Source of the DNA: Nostoc sp. KVJ3
GTDB lineage: Bacteria > Cyanobacteriota > Cyanobacteriia > Cyanobacteriales > Nostocaceae
Assembly (NCBI RefSeq): GCF_026127265.1
Contig: NZ_WWFG01000001.1
Coordinates: 3,895,501-3,959,500, forward strand
Length of the DNA: 64,000 bases
Direction of reading: 5' to 3'
A program made the translations under genes and the position numbers. Of the stretch, positions 51,863 to 60,164 are shown piece by piece (position 1 is the stretch's first letter; each line of letters opens with the position of its first letter). The notes below the pieces were generated by a model. The model saw nothing but the letters and a program-made list of their open reading frames with translations. It was not told where the DNA came from and ran no database searches.

Positions 51863-52387
51863 GATTAGACGATTAATCGCACCCAACACGGTTAATCGTC
51901 TACCTGAGAAACGCTCAAGGACAAAAAAACTATCAGGGTCTGTGTTCTAACAGCAGTTATGAAAGCTGCTCAAGTTTAAAAAAAATCAAGCAAGCTACAC
52001 CTACACTGAGCGAGCAAGTGTAGAAGTTCTGAGGAGAAAGTTGTAACCCACAGCAGAATCTAATCTGAACATTAAGATTTAGAATCTTTTTGCCTTGAGT
52101 ATTTAGTTGCAGGTAGCAAGTCAATGAATTTTAGATTTTAGATTTGCAATCTTGGATTGGTCGAACCCACAAGGGGATGAGACTTACAGACTTTTGATTT
52201 TTTCCAATCCTTGTGGTCGGAACGTCTACCAAAAACTCTAATCCAAAATTGGCAGTCAATAGGTCAGCCTTGCTGCAACAGTCGAAAACAAAGTTGAAAA
52301 AGTCTGAGGGTTGGGTTCCACAGCTTTTAGTTTCCGGTGTCTGATAGCATATAATTTCGTTGCCAAATTCCGAATTAAAGGTGAAGT
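51863..52387. other. Long rpsL-rpsG spacer with two inverted repeats
   Basis: No gene is supported. An 11-base perfect stem (TAGACGATTAA 51866-51876 with TTAATCGTCTA 51892-51902) directly follows rpsL and may terminate or attenuate. A second palindrome has the arms CCACAAGG (about 52169-52176) and CCTTGTGG (about 52207-52214) with flanking GGTCGAAC/GTCGGAAC. An own promoter or an autoregulatory S7 leader for rpsG is plausible; neither was proved. Confidence 0.5.
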
Positions 52388-52858
52388 ATGTCTCGTCGTG
52401 GTGTTATTCAAAGGCGCCCAGTCCCGTCTGACTCCGTATATAACAGTCGCCTTGTGAGCATGATTATCAGACGGATCATGCGTCATGGCAAAAAATCACT
52501 TGCCGCCCGAATTGTTTATGAAGCATTGAAAACTATCGAGGAACGCACTGGTAACGGTGCTTTAGAAACCTTTGAAAGAGCAGTGCGAAATGCCACACCT
52601 CTAGTAGAAGTAAAAGCTCGACGAGTAGGTGGAGCAACCTACCAAGTACCAATGGAAGTGCGTACAGAACGGGGTACTACCCTAGCACTGCGTTGGTTAG
52701 TGCAATATTCCCGGTCTAGACCAGGGCGGACAATGGCAAGCAAATTGGCAAATGAGTTAATGGATGCTGCCAACGAAACAGGCAATGCAATTCGGAAACG
52801 CGAAGAAACGCACCGGATGGCGGAAGCTAACAAAGCATTTGCCCACTATCGTTATTAA
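52388..52858 (+). CDS. rpsG: 30S ribosomal protein S7
   Basis: The 156-residue S7 starts the assembly of the 30S head. It contains MSRRGVIQRRPVPSD, the MRHGKKSLAARIVYEAL helix, RVGGATYQVPMEVR and the C-terminal RKREETHRMAEANKAFAHYRY. Its length is standard for bacteria. GAATTAAAGGTG lies upstream of the ATG. The next gene, fusA, starts after 138 bases, which is somewhat long. Confidence 0.97.
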   Translation: MSRRGVIQRRPVPSDSVYNSRLVSMIIRRIMRHGKKSLAARIVYEALKTIEERTGNGALETFERAVRNATPLVEVKARRVGGATYQVPMEVRTERGTTLALRWLVQYSRSRPGRTMASKLANELMDAANETGNAIRKREETHRMAEANKAFAHYRY

Positions 52859-52996
52859 GTAGAAAAGCGATATATCGCCTTGCCGAAGTGGTATATCGTG
52901 GATTTACAAAAAGCAGACGGGTTTCCGTAAAAGTATAGAATCTTAACAAAGAGTAATATACAAGATATCATGAGGCAAAAACTATAGGAGGTAGCT

Positions 52997-55075
52997 GTGG
53001 CACGCACGATCCCGCTAGACAAAGTACGCAACATTGGTATTGCGGCGCATATAGATGCGGGCAAAACAACAACAACAGAGAGAATATTATTTTACTCTGG
53101 GATAATTCATAAAATTGGCGAAGTTCATGAAGGAACTGCCGTCACAGACTGGATGGAGCAAGAGCGGGAGCGGGGAATTACCATTACTGCGGCTGCTATC
53201 AGTACCAGCTGGAAAGATCATCAAATTAACATTATCGATACTCCGGGTCACGTAGACTTCACAATTGAAGTTGAGCGTTCCATGCGCGTTTTAGATGGCG
53301 TAATCGCAGTATTTTGTTCTGTGGGCGGCGTGCAACCGCAGTCTGAGACAGTGTGGCGACAAGCAGAGCGCTACAAAGTTCCTCGGATCGCCTTTATCAA
53401 CAAGATGGATCGCACCGGAGCGAACTTTTATAAAGTTCACGAGCAAATTCGCGATCGCTTGCGGGCGAATGCGATCGCCATTCAACTACCAATTGGTAGT
53501 GAAAACGACTTCCAAGGGATCGTTGACCTAGTAGGGCAACGGGCGTACATTTACGCCAACGACCAAGGAACCGATATCCAGGAAACTGATATACCGGAAG
53601 AATTGCAAGCGCAAGTAGACGAATTCCGCACCAAGCTCATAGAAGCCGCAGCAGAAACTGATGATGCTCTAATGGCTAAGTACTTCGAGGGCGAAGAACT
53701 TACAGAACAGGAAGTTAAGACTGCCCTGCGGAAAGGCACAATTGCGGGGACGATTGTACCAGTACTTTGTGGTTCGGCATTCAAAAACAAAGGCGTGCAG
53801 TTGATGCTCGATGCCGTTGTAGATTACCTACCAGCGCCAAGTGAAGTACCACCCATTCAAGGCTTACTGCCCAATGGCGATACTGTTGAGCGCCGGGCTG
53901 ATGACAACGAACCCCTAGCAGCTCTGGCATTCAAGATTATGGCTGACCCTTACGGTCGCCTAACATTTGTTCGTGTTTATTCTGGTGTCCTGAAAAAGGG
54001 CAGCTACGTTCTCAACGCTAGTAAGAATAAAAAAGAACGGATTTCCCGCTTAGTTCTCATGAAGGCAGACGATCGGCAAGATGTCGATGAACTGCGAGCG
54101 GGTGATTTGGGAGCGGCTCTGGGATTGAAAGACACCTTGACAGGTGATACCCTCTGTGATGATGGATCGCCAGTAATTCTGGAATCCCTATTCATTCCTG
54201 AGCCTGTGATCTCGGTAGCGGTTGAACCCAAAACCAAGAACGACATGGACAAGTTGTCCAAAGCTCTGCAATCTCTCTCAGAAGAAGACCCCACCTTCCG
54301 CGTCCGCGTCGATCCCGAAACAAACCAAACCGTGATCGCCGGGATGGGAGAGCTACACCTAGAAATTCTAGTAGACCGGATGTTACGAGAATTCAAGGTG
54401 GAAGCGAATGTAGGTGCGCCACAAGTAGCTTACCGAGAAACAATTCGGAAAGCTGTGAATAAAGTTGAGGGCAAATTCATTCGCCAAAGTGGTGGTAAAG
54501 GTCAATACGGTCACGTTGTGATCAATTTGGAGCCTGGAGAACCCGGTACTGGCTTTGAATTCGTTTCCAAAATTGCCGGCGGTACAGTACCTAAAGAGTA
54601 CGTTGGCCCCGCAGAACAAGGAATGAAAGAAAGCTGCGAATCCGGTGTTCTAGCTGGATATCCGTTGATTGACGTTAAAGCAACGCTAATTGATGGGTCA
54701 TACCACGATGTAGACTCTTCAGAAATGGCTTTCAAAATCGCTGGCTCAATGGCGATGAAAGAGGCTGTGCTGAAAGCTTCACCTGTCATCTTAGAACCTA
54801 TGATGAAAGTTGAGGTTGAAGTTCCTGAAGACTATATGGGTAACGTTATTGGCGACCTCAACACCCGCCGAGGGCAGATTGAAAGCCAAAGCACCGAAAA
54901 GGGACTCGCTAAGGTAACATCAAAAGTTCCACTGGCGAGCATGTTTGGCTACGCCACTGATATCCGGTCAAAAACGCAAGGTCGGGGTACCTTCACGATG
55001 GAGTTCAGCCACTACGAAGAGGTTCCTCGCAGCGTAGCTGAAACTATCATTGCAAAAAGCAAAGGGAACGCTTAG
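52997..55075 (+). CDS. fusA: Elongation factor G
   Basis: This translocation GTPase has 692 residues and five domains. G1 is AHIDAGKTTTTERIL, G3 DTPGHVDFT, G4 NKMD in FINKMDRTGAN; domain II follows, and domain IV carries the loop near GGKGQYGHV. GTG at 52997 has AGGAGGT four bases upstream, an almost perfect Shine-Dalgarno. The tuf gene follows after 23 bases. A second, more diverged EF-G copy may exist elsewhere in such genomes and cannot be judged here. Confidence 0.97.
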   Translation: MARTIPLDKVRNIGIAAHIDAGKTTTTERILFYSGIIHKIGEVHEGTAVTDWMEQERERGITITAAAISTSWKDHQINIIDTPGHVDFTIEVERSMRVLDGVIAVFCSVGGVQPQSETVWRQAERYKVPRIAFINKMDRTGANFYKVHEQIRDRLRANAIAIQLPIGSENDFQGIVDLVGQRAYIYANDQGTDIQETDIPEELQAQVDEFRTKLIEAAAETDDALMAKYFEGEELTEQEVKTALRKGTIAGTIVPVLCGSAFKNKGVQLMLDAVVDYLPAPSEVPPIQGLLPNGDTVERRADDNEPLAALAFKIMADPYGRLTFVRVYSGVLKKGSYVLNASKNKKERISRLVLMKADDRQDVDELRAGDLGAALGLKDTLTGDTLCDDGSPVILESLFIPEPVISVAVEPKTKNDMDKLSKALQSLSEEDPTFRVRVDPETNQTVIAGMGELHLEILVDRMLREFKVEANVGAPQVAYRETIRKAVNKVEGKFIRQSGGKGQYGHVVINLEPGEPGTGFEFVSKIAGGTVPKEYVGPAEQGMKESCESGVLAGYPLIDVKATLIDGSYHDVDSSEMAFKIAGSMAMKEAVLKASPVILEPMMKVEVEVPEDYMGNVIGDLNTRRGQIESQSTEKGLAKVTSKVPLASMFGYATDIRSKTQGRGTFTMEFSHYEEVPRSVAETIIAKSKGNA

Positions 55076-55098
55076 TTAAAATAAGGAAATGAGTATTC

Positions 55099-56328
55099 AT
55101 GGCACGCGCAAAGTTTGAAAGGAATAAACCCCACCTCAATATCGGTACCATTGGCCACGTTGACCACGGTAAAACCACGTTAACAGCAGCCATCACTATG
55201 ACCTTGGCAGCTCTTGGTCAAGCTACAGCTAAAGGCTACGACCAAATCGATAACGCGCCAGAAGAAAAAGCACGGGGTATTACCATCAATACCGCTCACG
55301 TTGAGTATGAAACCGAAAATCGGCACTATGCTCACGTAGACTGTCCAGGCCACGCTGACTATGTGAAGAACATGATCACCGGCGCTGCTCAGATGGATGG
55401 AGGTATCCTCGTAGTGGCTGCAACTGATGGCCCTATGCCCCAAACTCGCGAACACATTCTGTTAGCAAAACAGGTGGGCGTTCCCAGTCTGGTTGTATTC
55501 TTGAACAAAGAAGACTTGATGGATGACCCAGAACTCTTGGAACTAGTAGAACTAGAACTGAGAGAACTGTTAAGTAGCTATGACTTCCCTGGCGATGATA
55601 TCCCCATTGTCAAAGGTTCTGGTCTACAAGCTCTCGAAGCAATGACCAAGAATCCTAAGACCAAAAAAGGTGAAAATCCTTGGGTAGATAAAATTTACGA
55701 ATTGATGGATGCTGTGGATTCCTTTATCCCCACTCCTGAGCGGGATGTTGATAAGCCCTTCTTGATGGCAGTAGAAGACGTGTTCACCATCACAGGTCGG
55801 GGTACTGTGGCTACTGGACGGATTGAACGCGGTAAAGTTAAGGTTGGCGATACTGTCGAGCTAATTGGTCTGAAAGACACTCGGACTACCGCCGTCACCG
55901 GAATTGAAATGTTCAAGAAGAGCCTCGAAGAAGGTCTGGCTGGAGATAACGCCGGCGTACTACTGCGTGGTCTTAAAAAAGAAGACATCGAGCGCGGTAT
56001 GGTAATAGCCAAACCAGGTTCAATTACACCTCACACCCAATTTGAAGGTGAAGTGTACGTCCTAACAGAAAAAGAAGGTGGTCGTAAGACTCCATTTTTC
56101 GCCGGCTACCGCCCCCAGTTCTATGTACGGACAACCGATGTAACTGGTACTATCAAAGCCTATACCTCCGATGAAGGCAAAGAAGTAGAAATGGTGATGC
56201 CAGGCGATCGCATTAAGATGACAGTAGAATTGATCAACGCGATCGCTATTGAACAAGGAATGCGCTTCGCTATCCGCGAAGGTGGACGTACCATCGGTGC
56301 TGGTGTCGTCTCGAAAATTATCAAATAG
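55099..56328 (+). CDS. tuf: Elongation factor Tu
   Basis: EF-Tu brings aminoacyl-tRNA to the ribosome. The 409-residue protein is typical of cyanobacteria: it has GHVDHGKTTL (G1), DCPGHADYVKNM (G3), NKEDL (G4) and SGLQALEA (G5 region). The usual domain II and III signatures follow (GRGTVATGRIERG and QFYVRTTDVTG), with the cyanobacterial/plastid-type insertion around KNPKTKKGENPWVD. It is followed by a strong stem-loop before rpsJ. Confidence 0.97.
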   Translation: MARAKFERNKPHLNIGTIGHVDHGKTTLTAAITMTLAALGQATAKGYDQIDNAPEEKARGITINTAHVEYETENRHYAHVDCPGHADYVKNMITGAAQMDGGILVVAATDGPMPQTREHILLAKQVGVPSLVVFLNKEDLMDDPELLELVELELRELLSSYDFPGDDIPIVKGSGLQALEAMTKNPKTKKGENPWVDKIYELMDAVDSFIPTPERDVDKPFLMAVEDVFTITGRGTVATGRIERGKVKVGDTVELIGLKDTRTTAVTGIEMFKKSLEEGLAGDNAGVLLRGLKKEDIERGMVIAKPGSITPHTQFEGEVYVLTEKEGGRKTPFFAGYRPQFYVRTTDVTGTIKAYTSDEGKEVEMVMPGDRIKMTVELINAIAIEQGMRFAIREGGRTIGAGVVSKIIK

Positions 56329-56346
56329 CACCTTTTGGCTCATAAC

Positions 56347-56384
56347 AAAGGAGCAGAGATGGTATAATTCCTCTCTGCTCCTTT
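56347..56384 (+). terminator. Strong hairpin between tuf and rpsJ
   Basis: AAAGGAGCAGAGA (56347-56359) and TCTCTGCTCCTTT (56372-56384) form a perfect 13-base stem with a 12-base loop, 18 bases after the tuf stop. Downstream is pyrimidine-rich (CTCTTCCCTC) rather than a T run, so it may attenuate or set the 3' end of tuf mRNA while allowing some read-through to rpsJ. The 56405-56465 segment repeats CTGTAACCTTTA three times. Confidence 0.7.
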
Positions 56385-56507
56385 CTCTTCCCTCTATAAA
56401 TAAGGTAATAGGTTGCAGAGGACAGGTAATAGTTTTCTGTAACCTTTACCCTGTAACCTTTAACCTGTAAATAATCCCCTAATTACGCAGAACCTGGAAA
56501 ATTAAAG

Positions 56508-56825
56508 ATGGCAACTCTACAGCAGCAGAAAATTAGAATTCGCTTACAAGCCTTTGACAGGCGCTTATTAGATACATCTTGCGAGAAGATTGTAGACACA
56601 GCTAACCGCACCAACGCTACAGCTATAGGCCCAATTCCTTTACCCACAAAACGCCGGATCTATTGTGTGCTGCGATCGCCTCACGTAGATAAAGATTCAC
56701 GGGAACACTTTGAAACCCGTACTCATCGCCGGATTATTGACATTTACCAGCCTTCTTCTAAGACTATAGATGCCTTGATGAAATTGGATCTACCATCGGG
56801 TGTAGATATTGAAGTCAAGCTTTAA
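56508..56825 (+). CDS. rpsJ: 30S ribosomal protein S10
   Basis: In the 105-residue S10, IRIRLQAFDRRLLDTSCEKIVDTANRTNATAIGPIPLPTKRRIYCVLRSPHVDKDSREHFETRTHRRIIDI is fully canonical, including the RTHRR turn near the head of the 30S subunit. In cyanobacteria it is the last gene of the str operon, as here. S10 also works in transcription antitermination as NusE. The spacing from tuf (179 bases) is large, with a hairpin between. Confidence 0.97.
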   Translation: MATLQQQKIRIRLQAFDRRLLDTSCEKIVDTANRTNATAIGPIPLPTKRRIYCVLRSPHVDKDSREHFETRTHRRIIDIYQPSSKTIDALMKLDLPSGVDIEVKL

Positions 56826-56831
56826 TTTAAT

Positions 56832-56900
56832 TTAGTCATTAGTCATTGGTCATTTGTCATTAGCAAAGGACAAATGACGGAGGACAAAAGACAAATGACA
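56832..56900. repeat. STRR-like tract after rpsJ
   Basis: Heptamers of the TAGTCAT/GTCATTA type repeat from 56832 and are followed by complementary CAAATGAC units at 56872-56900. The two halves can form a long hairpin. The tract is typical of cyanobacterial intergenic STRRs. Confidence 0.7.
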
Positions 56901-56919
56901 TCAGTATAAATATTTGCAT

Positions 56920-56953
56920 AGCCCTGAAGAAATATATCTCAGGGCTTTTATTT
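56920..56953 (+). terminator. Intrinsic terminator of the str operon
   Basis: AGCCCTGA (56920-56927) and TCAGGGCT (56939-56946) form an eight-base GC-rich stem with an 11-base loop, followed by TTTTATTT. This is the clearest rho-independent-type terminator in the window and closes the rpsL-rpsG-fusA-tuf-rpsJ operon. Confidence 0.8.
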
Positions 56954-57042
56954 AGCTAGGAAACAAATGATAGAATATAGACAAAATACGGGAAAATCAG
57001 AGAAAAATAAATTTTAAAGATTAAGTTTATACCAAGGTAACA

Positions 57043-57690
57043 ATGACATCATCTTCTAAAATTGCAGTTCGTGAACTACCTCTGTTCCCGTTACCCGAAG
57101 TAGTTCTGTTTCCTACTAGACCATTGCCTCTACACATCTTTGAATTTCGCTACCGAATCATGATGAACACGATTTTGGAGAGCGATCGCAGATTCGGTGT
57201 TTTGATGTTCGATCCAGTCAAAGGTACAATTGCAAACACTGGCTGCTGTGCGGAAATCGTTCATCACCAAAGGCTGCCAGACGATCGGATCAAGATGTTG
57301 ACTTTGGGGCAGCAAAGATTTCGTGTATTAGAGTATGTTCGTGAAAAGCCATATCGTGTTGGCTTAGTTGAGTGGATTGAAGACCAAGCACCAACTAAAG
57401 ATTTGCATCCTTTATCAACTGAGGTAGAACAACTACTACGAGATGTTGTACGCCTATCAGGTAAATTAACCGAACAAAATATCGAACTGCCAGAAGATTT
57501 GCCCGATCTACCAACAGAACTATCTTATTGGGTGGCTAGTAATCTTTATGGTGTGGCCGCAGAGCAACAGTTATTGCTAGAAATGCAAGATACTGCAACT
57601 CGTCTAGAGCGAGAAGCAGAAATTTTAACTTCTACTCGTAATCACTTAGCTGCTCGATCTGTTCTCAAAGATACGTTTAATGAAAAGTGA
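57043..57690 (+). CDS. LON substrate-binding-domain protein
   Basis: The 215-residue protein is made only of the N-terminal Lon domain (PUA-like plus helix bundle): RELPLFPLPEVVLFPTRPLPLHIFEFRYRIMMNTI, FGVLMFD, LTLGQQRFRVL and the C-terminal helical part TELSYWVASNLYGVAAEQQLLLEM. There is no AAA ATPase or protease part, which is usual for this cyanobacterial family. It may bind substrates or act as an adaptor; the role is unknown. It lies downstream of the str terminator and is transcribed alone. Confidence 0.85.
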   Translation: MTSSSKIAVRELPLFPLPEVVLFPTRPLPLHIFEFRYRIMMNTILESDRRFGVLMFDPVKGTIANTGCCAEIVHHQRLPDDRIKMLTLGQQRFRVLEYVREKPYRVGLVEWIEDQAPTKDLHPLSTEVEQLLRDVVRLSGKLTEQNIELPEDLPDLPTELSYWVASNLYGVAAEQQLLLEMQDTATRLEREAEILTSTRNHLAARSVLKDTFNEK

Positions 57691-57782
57691 GGAGTGAGGA
57701 GTTTAGGAGTTAGGAAAAATAAAAAATAATACAAGATTGACAACTTATAATTTATATTCCCTAACTGATAACTTCTAACTTC

Positions 57783-58658
57783 TCAGGAAAAAGCGTCGAT
57801 CGGCAAAACATTGTAAGCGCCAAGAATTTTTAAAATCTCTGTGTGGATAGTTAATTCTGCTAAAGCAGATTGCATTTGTGCTTCATTGACATCTGCTTCT
57901 AAATCCATGAAAAACAAATATTCGCCTAGCGATCGCTTCGTCGGACGAGATTCGATTCGGCTGAGGTTAATTCCTCGTTGAGCAAAGATTTGCAAAGGTT
58001 TGACTAATGCTCCGGGTGTGTTGGCTGGCATACTAAAAGCCAGCGATGTGTGACTGGTAGTAACTTTTGATGTCTCGAATGAAGCGATCGCGTCACCCTG
58101 ACTTACTACCCAAAAACGAGTACAGTTTTCTGGATAGTCATTAATACCAGTGGCAAGTATGGGTAGGTTGTAGAGTTGAGCGGCTCTACTAGAAGCGATC
58201 GCTGCTGTTGTTGTCTCTTGCTCTAATCGCTGTAGTGCCTCGGTTGTAGAATTGCTGATAATAATCTGTACAGTTGGGAGAAACCGCTCTAACCATCCCT
58301 GACATTGTGCCAAAGCTTGCGGGTGAGAATAAACAGTTTTAATTTTATCTAAGCTAGACGCACAAGAAATTAAGGTATGAACAATCGGTAATACTAAAGC
58401 TAACTGAATTTGCAAACTGTCTAGCTGCCACAGTGTATCCAGTGTTGTGGTAACACTCCCTTCAATAGAATTTTCTACTGGCACAACAGCTAGGTGATCT
58501 TTACCATCAGCAACGGCACGCAGTGATTGCGGGATGGTGGGATAGGGAGATAACGTAGCTTCAACTCCCGTACTTTTAGTCAACCAGTTGAGATAAAGAA
58601 CAGATGCTTGTTCTGTGTAAGTGCCGGGAGGCCCTAAATGTGCGATCGATAGAGTCAT
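57783..58658 (-). CDS. pheA: Prephenate dehydratase
   Basis: This enzyme converts prephenate to phenylpyruvate in phenylalanine synthesis. The 291-residue protein has the PDT domain with IAHLGPPGTYTEQA, VVPVENSIEGSVTTTLD and the catalytic TRF motif in NCTRFWVV, and a C-terminal ACT regulatory domain with the phenylalanine-binding ESRPTKRSLGEYLFFMDLE. It has no chorismate mutase domain, as is normal in cyanobacteria. ATG at 58658 is preferred over 58736 because the upstream 26 residues are unlike the family and AAAGG lies close upstream of 58658. Confidence 0.92.
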   Translation of the reverse strand: MTLSIAHLGPPGTYTEQASVLYLNWLTKSTGVEATLSPYPTIPQSLRAVADGKDHLAVVPVENSIEGSVTTTLDTLWQLDSLQIQLALVLPIVHTLISCASSLDKIKTVYSHPQALAQCQGWLERFLPTVQIIISNSTTEALQRLEQETTTAAIASSRAAQLYNLPILATGINDYPENCTRFWVVSQGDAIASFETSKVTTSHTSLAFSMPANTPGALVKPLQIFAQRGINLSRIESRPTKRSLGEYLFFMDLEADVNEAQMQSALAELTIHTEILKILGAYNVLPIDAFS

Positions 58659-58903
58659 GCCTTTAGCCTTGAGTTGCGAGTTTAATTGTGTAAACAAAGA
58701 TTTTGATATTTTGGGTTGGGCAAATATATCCAACATTTACTCTTAGTAAAAACTGTTATCTCTAAAATTAGTAATGAGCGTACCAAATTTTTGCTAATGC
58801 TGTATAGCATCTGATAAGCAACGATAATTTTGTACTTTTCTAAGAATCAGATTTAAGTTGTTAAAAAATATTAAAATTAAGAGACAAATATTTTTATCCG
58901 CTC

Positions 58904-59491
58904 ATGGCTACCCGGTTTACTGCCTCCCAATCGGTTGAAATCGCTGTTCCAGAGCAGCCTATTCCGATCCAGCACTACTTACGTCAGCCTCAACGTCTAG
59001 TTAGGGCTTTGGCTGACAACAGCCGGATTCAGCAGCTTTCTGAGGAAGTATTTCGCTTGAAAATGCGTCCGCTCACTTTTATGTCATTGAGTATTCAACC
59101 GACTGTAGATATGAGAGTTTGGGCCGAATCAAATGGAATAATTTATTTGCGATCGCTACGCTGTGAAATTCTGGGTTTCGAGTATATTAACCAGCGCTTT
59201 ACTCTAAATTTAAAAGGGCATTTGTCTCCCAAAGAATTTAGTACTGGCACTCGCCTGGAAGGAAGGGCTGATTTAGAAGTGCTGGTAGATTTACCACCGC
59301 CATTTTCCTTTACTCCTAAGCCGATTTTAGAAGCTACTGGTAATGGTTTGCTCAAAAGCGTGTTGTTGTCGGTTAAGCAACGGTTATTAAATCAACTTTT
59401 GGCGGATTATCGCTATTGGGTAATATCACAAACTAAAGATAGAGGACTTGACAGTGACAGTACTGAATTGCCAATCCTGAATGCTGAGTAA
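58904..59491 (+). CDS. DUF1997-family protein
   Basis: The 195-residue protein belongs to DUF1997, a family of cyanobacteria and plastid-bearing eukaryotes. Visible blocks are IQHYLRQPQRLVRALAD, LRCEILGFEYINQRFTLNLKGHLSP, LEVLVDLPPPF and the helical C-terminus LLKSVLLSVKQRLLNQLLADYRYWV. The pattern of alternating strands with a final long helix resembles START/SRPBCC-like folds. No catalytic residues are known. It converges on rnhB with nine bases between stops. Confidence 0.82.
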   Translation: MATRFTASQSVEIAVPEQPIPIQHYLRQPQRLVRALADNSRIQQLSEEVFRLKMRPLTFMSLSIQPTVDMRVWAESNGIIYLRSLRCEILGFEYINQRFTLNLKGHLSPKEFSTGTRLEGRADLEVLVDLPPPFSFTPKPILEATGNGLLKSVLLSVKQRLLNQLLADYRYWVISQTKDRGLDSDSTELPILNAE

Positions 59492-59499
59492 TTATTTAA

Positions 59500-60156
59500 T
59501 CACTCAGCGTTCGGTACTTTGATTTGGCAAGGACGAAAAGACTGACGATGTAAGGGCGATGGCCCGTATTGTTGCAGAGCCAGCAAATGCTTTTGGCTAC
59601 CATAACCCTTGTTACGCTCTAGGTTGTACATAGGGTATTTTAATGCTAGACGCAATATCAGATCGTCACGCCAAACCTTGGCAACAATACTAGCAGAGGC
59701 AATAACGAGCGATCGCTCGTCTCCCTTAACTATTGTTTGTTGTGGCAAGAGCAAGTCTTTGATTGACTGATTGCCATCAACCAAGCAGAGTACAGGCTGT
59801 ACCTTTAACTTCAGTACAGCCCGCTTCATTGCTAATAGTGTCGCTTGCAAAATATTTATCTTGTCAATTTCGGCAGTAGAAGCAAACCCAATTTTCCAGT
59901 CTATAGCCAGCCCACAAATTTGCTGTGCTAGCTGAGTTCTCCGAGAACTAGACAACTTTTTACTGTCTTTAATTTTAGCTGCCATCAGTATTGGCAAAGC
60001 ACGATCTGGTAGGATCACTGCTGCCGCCACCACTGGGCCAAATAGAGCGCCTCGCCCGACTTCATCAACACCTGCAACCAATCCTGGAATCCCCGACAAG
60101 GTAGAAAACTCCAGCCAATTGGATTGTTCCAAGGGCGTTGGCGATGTTTCTACCAT
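59500..60156 (-). CDS. rnhB: Ribonuclease HII
   Basis: RNase HII removes single ribonucleotides from DNA. The 218-residue protein has VAGVDEVGRGALFGPVVAAAVIL with the catalytic Asp-Glu pair, KDSKKLS, CLVDGNQSI and the C-terminal NKGYGSQKHL tract. It lies eight bases after rne on the same strand, a pairing seen in many cyanobacteria, so both are probably on one transcript. Confidence 0.94.
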   Translation of the reverse strand: MVETSPTPLEQSNWLEFSTLSGIPGLVAGVDEVGRGALFGPVVAAAVILPDRALPILMAAKIKDSKKLSSSRRTQLAQQICGLAIDWKIGFASTAEIDKINILQATLLAMKRAVLKLKVQPVLCLVDGNQSIKDLLLPQQTIVKGDERSLVIASASIVAKVWRDDLILRLALKYPMYNLERNKGYGSQKHLLALQQYGPSPLHRQSFRPCQIKVPNAE

Positions 60157-60164
60157 AGAGCAAA

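Noticed and set aside
55180..55455. Antisense frames inside fusA, tuf, glsF and rne
   Set aside because: They are shadows of strongly coding genes in the opposite frame, with no independent evidence.
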